Origin: Thermoplasmata archaeon
Lineage (GTDB): Archaea > Thermoplasmatota > Thermoplasmata > Halarchaeoplasmatales > Halarchaeoplasmataceae
DNA length: 64,000 nt
Assembly (NCBI GenBank): GCA_003554965.1
Contig: PWHR01000009.1
Span: 1-64,000, forward strand
Reading direction: 5' to 3'
Made by a program: the position numbers and the translations under genes
The notes under the pieces: model-generated
The model's database searches: none
The model's input: only the letters and a program-made list of their open reading frames with translations
Told to the model about the DNA's origin: nothing
Shown here: one piece after another, positions 46,456 to 53,547 of the stretch
Numbering within the stretch: the first letter of the stretch is position 1
Layout of the letters: every line of letters starts with the position of its first letter

Positions 46456-47208
46456 ATGAGTATAGGAACTAAGAACAAAAAAGAGGCTGATGAAGAGACG
46501 TGGGATATGGACTTTGTTCGGATCAAAAGTATTGTGCAAGAAGTTAAAAAAGAAGGAAGATATCACCTTCTTGAGAACGAAGCTAGGGAGATTTTGAATG
46601 CCGCTGGATTGAACATAGCTGAAGGTAAGGTGGCTTATGATATAGAGGAATGCGTCGAAGTGGCGGAGGAAATAGGTTATCCTGTTGTCCTCAAAGTGGT
46701 ATCTGAAGATATAGTTCATAAGATGGATGTAGGGGGAGTGGCTGTCGACCTTCAAGATAGTGACGAAGTGAGGGATGCCTGTCAGGCGATCCGTTCAAGG
46801 GTTAGGCAGAGAAAACCGGATACAAATATCAGAGGGATATCCGTTGCTGAGATGGTGGAAGGAGGCAAAGAGGTGGTCATTGGAGGGATGGTAGATCAGA
46901 CATTTGGCCCAGTCGTGATGTTCGGGTTAGGAGGAATATATGTTGAAATATTTGAAGATGTAGAATTCCGAGTCGCACCACTGAGCATAGATGAAGCCCA
47001 CGAAATGATCTCGGATATAGATTCATTCCCTCTTTTGATGGGTGCCCGTGGACAAAAATGCAGGGATCTTGACGCTTTAGCTGAGATGATAGCTAGAGTC
47101 GGATATCTAGTACATCATGTGGAAGAGATAAACGAGTTGGATCTCAATCCTGTGGCCTCTCTTGAGCATGGTGTAAAAGCTTTGGATGTGGCGATCAATC
47201 TGAAGTGA
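46456..47208 (+). CDS. Free ATP-grasp beta subunit of ADP-forming acyl-CoA synthetase
   Basis: A 250-residue ATP-grasp protein homologous to the C-terminal domain of the fused synthetase at 41398: shared YPVVLKVVSEDIVHK, VVIGGMVDQTFGPVVMFGLG, IYVEIFEDVEFRVAPLS and EINELDLNPVA. Upstream are 15 charged residues of its own. It lies 12 bases after the CoA-transferase-GNAT gene. No free alpha subunit is in the window, so it either pairs with an alpha encoded elsewhere or with the fused enzyme. Its last 14 bases overlap the convergent gene. Confidence 0.9.
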   Translation: MSIGTKNKKEADEETWDMDFVRIKSIVQEVKKEGRYHLLENEAREILNAAGLNIAEGKVAYDIEECVEVAEEIGYPVVLKVVSEDIVHKMDVGGVAVDLQDSDEVRDACQAIRSRVRQRKPDTNIRGISVAEMVEGGKEVVIGGMVDQTFGPVVMFGLGGIYVEIFEDVEFRVAPLSIDEAHEMISDIDSFPLLMGARGQKCRDLDALAEMIARVGYLVHHVEEINELDLNPVASLEHGVKALDVAINLK

Positions 47209-47578
47209 ACTCTTCTTTTTCGATCAAACGATACATAAGTTCTAAGGATCTAAGGTTGGAAGTCAGCCCTAAAAAGGATGATTCTGCTATCTTCTTCCTG
47301 AAAGGTGACCAAGTTAGAGCTAAATTCATCTTCACTTTGGTTCTATTTTCGCTCTCTTTTTTGAACTCCAAAGTGTTAACAGCCCTGGTAAAAAGGTATC
47401 TTTCCTGAAATATTATCTTTTCATGGAGTACGCTAGATATCTTCTCGAACTCGTGTTTTGAAAGTGTGCCGTACTTTTTTTTGTCGCGAGAGACTCTGCT
47501 GTATTTTTCATCAAAATACCGATAGACTAACCCGATAGGGACTTCGATAGTTATCTCATCGGAATACTCTTTTACCAT
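47195..47578 (-). CDS. Unrecognised 127-residue protein, possibly START-like fold
   Basis: The sequence begins EITIEVPIGLVYRYFDEKYS and has LFTRAVNTLEFKKESENRTK followed by VKMNLALTWSP. Alternating strands and a C-terminal helix resemble the SRPBCC/START-like ligand-binding fold, which is only a fold-level guess. Its ATG directly follows the stop of the DUF2240 gene (0-base gap), so it belongs to a three-gene leftward operon. The stop overlaps the convergent beta subunit gene by 14 bases. Confidence 0.6.
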   Translation of the reverse strand: MVKEYSDEITIEVPIGLVYRYFDEKYSRVSRDKKKYGTLSKHEFEKISSVLHEKIIFQERYLFTRAVNTLEFKKESENRTKVKMNLALTWSPFRKKIAESSFLGLTSNLRSLELMYRLIEKEEFTSD

Positions 47579-48055
47579 CTAATCTTTACCCCTTATCTCC
47601 TTAGAGATCTCTTCTATATACTCATCTCTATCCTCTAAAATAACATCCCTTTCTTGAGCTACCAAAAGTAGAGCGGTTTTGACTTCTATATTCATCCTGT
47701 CCTGCTTCTCATTCACCTGAGACATTATTTCTTGGTTAGAAAGTTCACTATTCGATGAAATCTGTTCGAGGAGTTCTGAGAAGATATCTTTTTCATCCTC
47801 TTCCTCAAAAAGCTCCTTCGTGGGTTCGAAATCTATGGGTACCTTGACGTTCTCAAAATCAAATTTTGCCCTGATCAGAACTCCTTTTTTCTCAACTAGA
47901 TCGCTTTTTAAAGCCATGTTCAGCACCTGTTTAGCATCATCGGAAGAATACCAGTCCAAATCTACGGATTGAATATAGATGAAATCTTCCTCCTCCATCT
48001 CTTCACCTTCCCTCTTGAAGAGAAATGCTAGTATTTTTTTCAGTTCCTCTGCCAT
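47579..48055 (-). CDS. DUF2240 family protein
   Basis: Archaeal acidic protein of 158 residues. The start AEELKKILAFLFKREG and LDWYSSDDAKQVLNMALKS, followed by LVEKKGVLI, fit a winged-helix-like N-terminal half as in DUF2240; VKVPIDFEPTKELFEEE is the typical middle, and the C-terminal half is helical. Function unknown. It overlaps the HisA-like gene by 16 bases, indicating coupled translation. Confidence 0.75.
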   Translation of the reverse strand: MAEELKKILAFLFKREGEEMEEEDFIYIQSVDLDWYSSDDAKQVLNMALKSDLVEKKGVLIRAKFDFENVKVPIDFEPTKELFEEEDEKDIFSELLEQISSNSELSNQEIMSQVNEKQDRMNIEVKTALLLVAQERDVILEDRDEYIEEISKEIRGKD

Positions 48056-48696
48056 CTTATCGCCTCGCGTAAACCAAGGATATAGCCCTCTATGTTTCCG
48101 TGATGTATGTAGCCTATCTCATCCAAGGAAGCACCTCCGATGAAGAGTTCATAATCTCCCTCAGGGATCGACCTTAGGGCTCTTTCGTCGAACCTTTTTT
48201 CTCCAAGATCCGCAAATATTATTTCATCAAAATCTTTGTTCAATGCTAACTCAACGATCCCTTCTACTCCCATTTTCTTGATCTCTTCAGAAGGTGATAT
48301 CAATCCATCTTTATAATCTATCGAGAGGACTAATTGATCGCTTAAATCTATAGATTCCAATATTCCTTTTAGCGAGCGGATGGTCTTGGTTGCGATGACA
48401 GTCTTATCAGCACCGGCTATAAATGAATCTGTTATTCCCTCTGGCCCCCTTGCACCTATATCAACCCAAACTTCTTTTCTAGATCCGATCTTTCTGATCG
48501 ACTCGGTCTGCGGCTTATTGAACTCGATTCCGTCAAGATCAAGCAGATGCACCTTATCAAAATCACTGAGTTCATCCATAACCCCCCATAAATCCAATTC
48601 CTTACCATTAGAAACGTAAGGTTGATACGTGCCGTTCGTCACAACCACTGGCTTATCGTCGATCAGAGATATCGAAGGTATGATGTTCTTTTCCAT
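48040..48696 (-). CDS. HisA-like (proFAR isomerase-related) TIM-barrel protein
   Basis: About 218 residues with TIM-barrel strands: KVHLLDLDGIEFNKPQ, VWVDIGARGPEGITDSFIAG, KTVIATKTIRSL, LVLSIDYKDGLIS, EIIFADLGEKR and DYELFIGGASLDEIGYI. It resembles the archaeal COG1411 group related to HisA. It lacks neighbouring his genes, so a role in histidine synthesis is unlikely. First gene of a leftward operon with DUF2240 and the 127-residue protein. Confidence 0.75.
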   Translation of the reverse strand: MEKNIIPSISLIDDKPVVVTNGTYQPYVSNGKELDLWGVMDELSDFDKVHLLDLDGIEFNKPQTESIRKIGSRKEVWVDIGARGPEGITDSFIAGADKTVIATKTIRSLKGILESIDLSDQLVLSIDYKDGLISPSEEIKKMGVEGIVELALNKDFDEIIFADLGEKRFDERALRSIPEGDYELFIGGASLDEIGYIHHGNIEGYILGLREAIRWQRN

Positions 48697-48799
48697 AGAG
48701 TGTAATTAAAAAGGTGCCTTATAAAAAGATTGATTCTGTTCCTACTTTCCAATAGATAGGAGCGATAATATCTAATATATCCCCTGGAAATTATAACAT

Positions 48800-49273
48800 A
48801 TGAGCCCTGATCTGAATATACGCGAAGCTGATCTGAACGATATCGATGCCATCCTACGCCTCAAAAAAAAGTCCATGGGACCAGTTTGGAAAGAATCCGG
48901 TATATACTACGACGAATCCTCGTTAAAGAAATTTCTTCAGAAGAGATTGGTCGATGACAGGATGATCGTTGCCTCTGGGTCTGAAGGCGAGGGGTTGCTC
49001 GGGTTCCTCCACTCAAGAACCTTTAAAGGCGTAGTGACTTCGAAAAAAATAAGAGAGGTAATGACGTTGGCTGTTCATCCAGACCATTTTGGAGAAGGTA
49101 TAGGGAAAGAGTTGATGGAACACGAAAAAGAGCATGCAAAATCAAGTGGTGTTGACATCCTAAGATTAGAGACCCTAGCTGACAACGAAAGGGCTTTGAA
49201 TTTTTACAGGAGCCAGGGTTTTTCGGAGAGAAAAAAGATATTGATAAACAAGATAGATTCAGAGCAAGAGTAA
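48800..49273 (+). CDS. GNAT family N-acetyltransferase
   Basis: Single GNAT domain of 157 residues. NIREADLNDIDAILRLKKKS at the start, the acetyl-CoA-binding VMTLAVHPDHFGEGIGKELM (about residues 93-112) and the end ADNERALNFYRSQGFSER. It resembles RimI-type protein or small-molecule acetyltransferases; the substrate cannot be told. It has its own promoter region shared with the divergent HisA-like gene. Confidence 0.88.
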   Translation: MSPDLNIREADLNDIDAILRLKKKSMGPVWKESGIYYDESSLKKFLQKRLVDDRMIVASGSEGEGLLGFLHSRTFKGVVTSKKIREVMTLAVHPDHFGEGIGKELMEHEKEHAKSSGVDILRLETLADNERALNFYRSQGFSERKKILINKIDSEQE

Positions 49274-49315
49274 GTACTGGAAAGATTTATATTTATGTAA
49301 TTCGTTTACAAAACC

Positions 49316-49750
49316 ATGGCCCATGAATACACCAATTTCATCTCCTGGGATGATGAAGAGAAAAAGCACGGTTCGATCAGTATGGATTGTGGATTCTCCT
49401 GTGATTTCCATAAACCGGTAGAATTCGGTGGAGAAGAAGGTCTGATGAATCCTGAAGATGCATTCGTTGGGTCTCTAGCGATGTGTTACTCGATAACCTT
49501 CAGATCTACAGTAGAGAAGATGAGGCTGGATATATCAGATTTTCAGCTGGAAACGGAAGGACTCCTTGAAGAAGTCGACGGTGAAAGCATGATCAGCAAG
49601 ATATTCGTTAGACCTAGGTTTAAGATATCAGAGGAGAAAAAAGATAAAGTGGAAAGAGCATTGGAACTCGCGAAAGAAAATTGTCTGATTTCTAAAAGCA
49701 TCAAATCGGAAGTAATACTCAAGCCAGAGATCGAATTTGAAGAAGAATGA
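49316..49750 (+). CDS. OsmC/Ohr family protein
   Basis: Thiol-dependent peroxidase-like protein for organic hydroperoxides. EDAFVGSLAMCYSITFRSTV carries the first conserved Cys and ELAKENCLISKSIKSEV the second. Length 144 fits. A TATA-like TTTATATTT (about 49284-49292) lies about 27 bases before ATG 49316, so the mRNA is probably leaderless. Confidence 0.9.
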   Translation: MAHEYTNFISWDDEEKKHGSISMDCGFSCDFHKPVEFGGEEGLMNPEDAFVGSLAMCYSITFRSTVEKMRLDISDFQLETEGLLEEVDGESMISKIFVRPRFKISEEKKDKVERALELAKENCLISKSIKSEVILKPEIEFEEE

Positions 49751-49765
49751 TTGAATGAGCGAGTC

Positions 49766-50338
49766 TTACCTATTTTTAACCCTGGCTAGAACGGATGGAA
49801 CTAAAACCGTACCTATCACCACCAAGAATATGAGAACTAGAATAGCGAGAGGATAGTATATGTCACCCACTGGCTCAGGATTGACCTCTATAGTTTCGGA
49901 TCGATGATCTAATTCAACTATGCCGATCGGTTCCGGTAAATCAACCGTGAGCCCAGCCGTGAAGGTTTGCCTGCCTGCTTGAGCTTCCCACTCGAATTCG
50001 AACGTAGTTTCGCTTCCAGCATCTATCGTCTCATTTTCTAGCCTTTCAAATTCTTCATCACCCCAGATCAAGTTGATGTTTATATCCATATCATAAGTCT
50101 CGTTGTTTTTTACAGTTACAGATATGATGACTTCATCTCCTTCTCTGACTTCTGTTTCAGAAAAACTCAGTTCGGATATCTTTATATCGGGTTCTTCAGG
50201 AATATCTTGTGAAATGTCTGGGGAGCTCCCTTCTACTGGCGTCCACTGGGTTCCTGGAACGGAGAAAAGCAATAGAGCAAAGGTCAGTAAAGTGAGAGTT
50301 ACCACGGTTCCTACTTTTTGCCATCCCTCTCTCATCAT
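49766..50338 (-). CDS. CARDB-like surface protein linked to ABC exporter
   Basis: An N-terminal signal/anchor helix (VVTLTLLTFALLLFSVPG, about residues 14-31), an extracellular beta-sandwich of the CARDB/adhesin-like type (EVREGDEVIISVTVKNN, GSETTFEFEWEAQAG) and a C-terminal transmembrane helix (YYPLAILVLIFLVVIGTVLV) with a basic tail. It overlaps the permease gene by 4 bases and is the last gene of the ABC operon. It may be an accessory or sensor for the exporter (inference). Confidence 0.78.
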   Translation of the reverse strand: MMREGWQKVGTVVTLTLLTFALLLFSVPGTQWTPVEGSSPDISQDIPEEPDIKISELSFSETEVREGDEVIISVTVKNNETYDMDININLIWGDEEFERLENETIDAGSETTFEFEWEAQAGRQTFTAGLTVDLPEPIGIVELDHRSETIEVNPEPVGDIYYPLAILVLIFLVVIGTVLVPSVLARVKNR

Positions 50339-51147
50339 TCCATCCTCCTTTTAGCCGATATCAGAACACCTGCAAAAAACAATACTAGTGTATAGGTCGC
50401 CATGACTGCGATCCCTTCATAAAAATCAGGAGAAGACATGACTTGACCTCCAGGACCTGCCCCGAACAGTGGTACAGCGGCAAACACATCTGTGATCAAA
50501 CCGACCGGATAGGTCATGATGTACCAGGGCTCCACCTCTATTACGAATTCAAGAACAGTACTTATGATGGGAAATATCATTATAAGGGAGAAAAATCCCA
50601 ACAATGTAGTGGTTATCTTCTTTTTCAGTATACTGCTGAAAAGGAATATCAAGCTGACAGCACTACTAGTATAGATCAGAGCTACAAAATAAGATTTGAA
50701 GAAGTCGATGGTGATGGCATCCATACCATAGATGCCGATGATCTCGAAAGAGGTGGTCAGATAATAAATAGAGACTACGGCAAAAGTAGGGATCAGTGCC
50801 CCTATGTATTTGCCTACGAATATCGTGGTGTGCCGTTGTGGAGTAGAAAACAACAGCAGTCCGGTTTTTTCTTCAAATTCACCCGAAATGGCGTCTCCTG
50901 CAAAAAGTGAGCCGGATATGACTATTAAAAATTCGACGAAGCTGAGATTTATACTAGCGAACTGATCGGCTGAATCGGGGAAAGACCCCCATAGCCTAGG
51001 GGCGATGTAGAATATAAGGGGAAGTGCAACAGCTAAAGTAAAAGAAAGTATCATCCTTTTTCTTCTGAAGTGCTTCTTCAACTCAAAGGTGATGGTTAAA
51101 CATGTGTTCCGCAGATCTTCCAACACATCCTCTTTGAAAGGTTTCAT
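50335..51147 (-). CDS. ABC-2 type permease
   Basis: Six hydrophobic segments, a cytoplasmic N-terminus (KHFRRKRMILSFTLAVALP) and ISGEFEEKTGLLLFSTPQRH, the cytoplasmic coupling region of ABC-2 exporters. Length 270. It overlaps the ATPase gene by 4 bases and the CARDB gene by 4 bases, so all three form one tightly coupled operon. Export substrate unknown. Confidence 0.87.
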   Translation of the reverse strand: MKPFKEDVLEDLRNTCLTITFELKKHFRRKRMILSFTLAVALPLIFYIAPRLWGSFPDSADQFASINLSFVEFLIVISGSLFAGDAISGEFEEKTGLLLFSTPQRHTTIFVGKYIGALIPTFAVVSIYYLTTSFEIIGIYGMDAITIDFFKSYFVALIYTSSAVSLIFLFSSILKKKITTTLLGFFSLIMIFPIISTVLEFVIEVEPWYIMTYPVGLITDVFAAVPLFGAGPGGQVMSSPDFYEGIAVMATYTLVLFFAGVLISAKRRME

Positions 51148-52109
51148 CTTGCATCACCTTCTTTTTTTTCTATAAGAGAAACATAGAAATCTTCTAGATC
51201 AGACCTTTTAGGACTGTAAGACACGACTTTAAATCCCCGATCTATTATTTCATCGAGGATCATCGACGTAAGCGTTGGATCGCCATCACTCTTTATTATC
51301 TTCACCTTGTTTTCGCTCACCTTTTGGACTTTATCTATCATCTCGATACCGTTCAATTTTTCAAGACCTGACCTTGGTAAAGGATTCAAGAACTCGATAT
51401 CTATGAGACGGTACTCTTTCATGATCTCGTCTATCTTTTCTACAGAACTCTGTTCTATTATCTTTCCATCGTACAGGAAGATGACCGAATCACACACTTT
51501 ACTCACTTCATCTAAAAGATGTGAACTCAGAAAAACGGTGATATCTTTTTCTTGAAAACTCTTGATCAATTCACGGATCTCTTTGATTCCCTCTGGATCC
51601 AATCCCAGAACAGGTTCGTCAAGTATCAATATATTCGGTTCATGGAATATAGCTTTACCTATAGCCAATCTTCTCTCCATGCCTGTACTGAACGATCCTA
51701 TCTTGGAGTGTCTCCATTTGGATAATTTCACCATATCAAGTACTTCAGTGATCCTTCTTTTGATCTTCTGTTTTGGCATCTTATGGACTTTTCCAAAATA
51801 TGTTAAGAACTCATCCGGAGTGAGATAATCATATACCCCCGGGACTCCGATAAGAGAACCTACATCATTTAAAGCCTCTTTAGGTTCATTGTTAACGTCC
51901 CATCCATTTATACAGGCTCTGCCGGATGTGGGTTTGAGAAGGTTGGTCAGGATCTTGATGGTGGTGGTCTTTCCGGCTCCGTTCGGACCGAGATAGCCCA
52001 CAACTTCTCCTCTGCCGATCTCAAAAGAAACATCGTCTACCGCGACGATGTTTTTTCCGAATTTTTTTACCAAATTTTGCGTCTTGATCATGTAATCAGA
52101 ATCAGTCAT
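51144..52109 (-). CDS. ABC transporter ATP-binding protein
   Basis: ATPase of an ABC-2 exporter. Walker A GYLGPNGAGKTTTIKIL (about residue 38), ABC signature FSTGMERRLAIGKA, where LSGGQ is replaced by FSTGM, Walker B NILILDEPVLGLDPEGI, and H-loop FLSSHLLDE. The C-terminal 90 residues form the usual extension of drug/bacteriocin-type ATPases. Start ATG 52109. Upstream lie two TATA candidates and an inverted repeat (52207-52219). Confidence 0.93.
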   Translation of the reverse strand: MTDSDYMIKTQNLVKKFGKNIVAVDDVSFEIGRGEVVGYLGPNGAGKTTTIKILTNLLKPTSGRACINGWDVNNEPKEALNDVGSLIGVPGVYDYLTPDEFLTYFGKVHKMPKQKIKRRITEVLDMVKLSKWRHSKIGSFSTGMERRLAIGKAIFHEPNILILDEPVLGLDPEGIKEIRELIKSFQEKDITVFLSSHLLDEVSKVCDSVIFLYDGKIIEQSSVEKIDEIMKEYRLIDIEFLNPLPRSGLEKLNGIEMIDKVQKVSENKVKIIKSDGDPTLTSMILDEIIDRGFKVVSYSPKRSDLEDFYVSLIEKKEGDAR

Positions 52110-52575
52110 CTGTCGTCTCTCCTCTGGTTAATCAGGTGTATTTTCGATGTGTTTGTTAGATTCTTTTTCCTTATAACTGTTTCGGATGAAACTATATTTA
52201 TTTTGTGACGAAATTCGTCTGACAAGAGTACATACTAAGTAGTCATCATATTTCCGTAAGATCATTCAGATCGATAGAATTTAATTTCGATCCAAAAACA
52301 GACTTTTTCTTTTTTGTCCGTTTGAATATCGCTAATGAAAAAAGTCGGACAAAATAGAATTTTTAGAACTTATGTCTGACGATATAGAAAAGGATTTTTC
52401 TAGATTCTAAAAATCATATTTTAATATTGCTTCAATATTTATCGATTTTTTTATCAAATCCAGAGTTTAGTTTTAAAAATAATTGTAATTTTATTTATTT
52501 TAGAAATGATCTTTCCATACTTCTTCAAATGAAAGAGTAAAAAATAAATAGTATGACGAATCAAATTATAGCACT
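52110..52575. promoter_or_regulatory. Long motif-rich intergenic control region
   Basis: 466 A+T-rich bases separate divergent genes. GACGAAATTCGTC (52207-52219) is a 6-base inverted repeat next to a leftward TATA-like AAATAAATATAG. TTTTGTCCG (52312-52320) and CGGACAAAA (52346-52354) form a second, spaced pair. The core GTC(T/G)GAC recurs at 52217-52223, 52344-52350 and 52374-52380. These are candidate binding sites for a regulator of the ABC operon or of the 93-residue protein. A rightward TATA (AAATAAATAG, about 52544) ends the region. Confidence 0.45.
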
Positions 52576-52857
52576 ATGAATCCCGAAAAAAAGCTTCATC
52601 GGTATGTAAATCTGATCAGCCAAGAAAATTTCGACGAGTGGGCTGAGGGAAACAGATCTCTAGCAGATCTCGTAAGAGAACATCATTTTCTAGCTTCACT
52701 GTACAAATCTAAGATAGAGAAAGCCATCCATCAACACTCTCCCGAAGATTTCCTAGAGATATTTGAAGAGGAGAGACCCGACATAGACTTCGGAGATGAA
52801 GAAGAAGTAATAGAGAGGATCGAAAAAGAGATGGAAGAGATAGAGCACGCACTCTGA
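52576..52857 (+). CDS. Small acidic protein of unknown function
   Basis: 93 residues, helical and acidic: LHRYVNLISQENFDEWAEGN at the start, LADLVREHHFLASLYKSKIE in the middle and a Glu-rich C-terminus (EEVIERIEKEMEEIE). Family not recognised; no membrane or metal motif. ATG 52576 stands about 26 bases after a TATA-like element, so a leaderless mRNA is likely. SAMP gene follows after about 100 bases. Confidence 0.65.
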   Translation: MNPEKKLHRYVNLISQENFDEWAEGNRSLADLVREHHFLASLYKSKIEKAIHQHSPEDFLEIFEEERPDIDFGDEEEVIERIEKEMEEIEHAL

Positions 52858-52954
52858 GCACAGCACAAAAAACTTCCTTCAGCTCCTTTTTATTCTTTTT
52901 TTCTATCTAGAAAAGATACAGATTTATATAACACCAGTAGTCCTTTTGACACAC

Positions 52955-53146
52955 ATGAAAGTGAAAGTCGAAGGCGAAGGCGAGATCGAAGTTCAAGAAA
53001 ACAGTGAAGTCTCCTCATTAGTGAACAGACTCGGGTATCACCTAGATTCAGTTATCGTTCTGGAAAACGAGGAACCATTGCCTATCGATTCAAACCTCGA
53101 GGATGGCATGGAGTTGAAGATAATATCCGTAGTCTCCGGGGGTTGA
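52955..53146 (+). CDS. Ubiquitin-like small archaeal modifier / MoaD-ThiS-type protein
   Basis: A 63-residue beta-grasp protein (MKVKVEGEGEIEVQENSEVS) ending in the diagnostic Gly-Gly (IISVVSGG), the site of adenylation and thiocarboxylate or isopeptide formation. It can serve as sulfur carrier or protein modifier together with an E1-like enzyme, not in this window. TATA TTTATATAA (about 52922-52930) is about 27 bases before ATG 52955. The 5S rRNA promoter begins 18 bases after its stop. Confidence 0.85.
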   Translation: MKVKVEGEGEIEVQENSEVSSLVNRLGYHLDSVIVLENEEPLPIDSNLEDGMELKIISVVSGG

Positions 53147-53163
53147 AGGCAAAAGGTGGAAAA

Positions 53164-53173
53164 CTTATAAATA
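53164..53173 (+). promoter_or_regulatory. TATA box of the 5S rRNA gene
   Basis: CTTATAAATA is a near-perfect archaeal TATA element, preceded by GGAAAA as a BRE-like purine run. The centre is about 27 bases before 53196, which agrees with the 5' end of the 5S terminal helix at 53198. Confidence 0.8.
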
Positions 53174-53197
53174 CAAGTTACCTCTAAGAATCTCAAC

Positions 53198-53429
53198 GAG
53201 CAACTGACGGCCAGAGCGGTGGGGAAACACCCGGTCTCATTCCGAACCCGGAAGTTAAGTCCACCAGCGTGCTCTGTGGTACTGTGGTGCGCGAGCCCAC
53301 GGGAAGCTTAGGTCCCATAGCGTGGACCCTTGGAACGACGGCTTAGGTCAGGAGTCTTGCTCCCTTCGGGGAGGAAGATAAACCTGGCTGTTTGAAGGTC
53401 ACCGTTCCCCGGCCCGCTGTCAGTTGCTC
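53198..53429 (+). rRNA. rrf: 5S ribosomal RNA with about 100-base insertion
   Basis: The core is unmistakable: GCGGTGGGGAAACACCCG, CATTCCGAACCCGGAAGTT and GTGCGCGAGCCCACGGGAA. The ends GAGCAACTGAC (53198-53208) and GTCAGTTGCTC (53419-53429) pair over 11 bases. Between GGGAA (to 53305) and CCCGG (from about 53408) lies an extra segment of about 100 bases. It has its own structure: root GGAACG/CGTTCC (53332-53337, 53403-53408), hairpin GGTCC/GGACC (53311, 53324), and a long arm capped by UUCG at 53365-53368. The gene is about 232 bases instead of about 122. It is not linked to 16S or 23S in this window and has its own promoter and terminator. Confidence 0.92.
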
Positions 53430-53447
53430 ACCTTATAATAATCGCTC

Positions 53448-53454
53448 TTTTTTT
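53448..53454 (+). terminator. Oligo-T terminator of 5S rRNA
   Basis: Seven T in a row begin 19 bases after the end of the 5S terminal helix, the usual intrinsic stop signal for archaeal RNA polymerase. The 90 bases from here to the aIF2-gamma stop are A+T-rich with no gene. Confidence 0.6.
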
Positions 53455-53547
53455 ATCAGTGCTTCTAATACTAAAAATAAAGAATAATGATTTTTCTTAT
53501 TGAGTGGGTATAAGGTGTTGTTAAAAATAAACGTCAAATATTGTTTC

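Noticed and set aside
53306-53406. The 5S insert as an archaeal bulge-helix-bulge intron.
   Set aside because: No clear pair of 3-base bulges around a 4-bp helix is seen at the junctions, and the known precedent retains the insert in mature RNA. It is kept only as an alternative to test.
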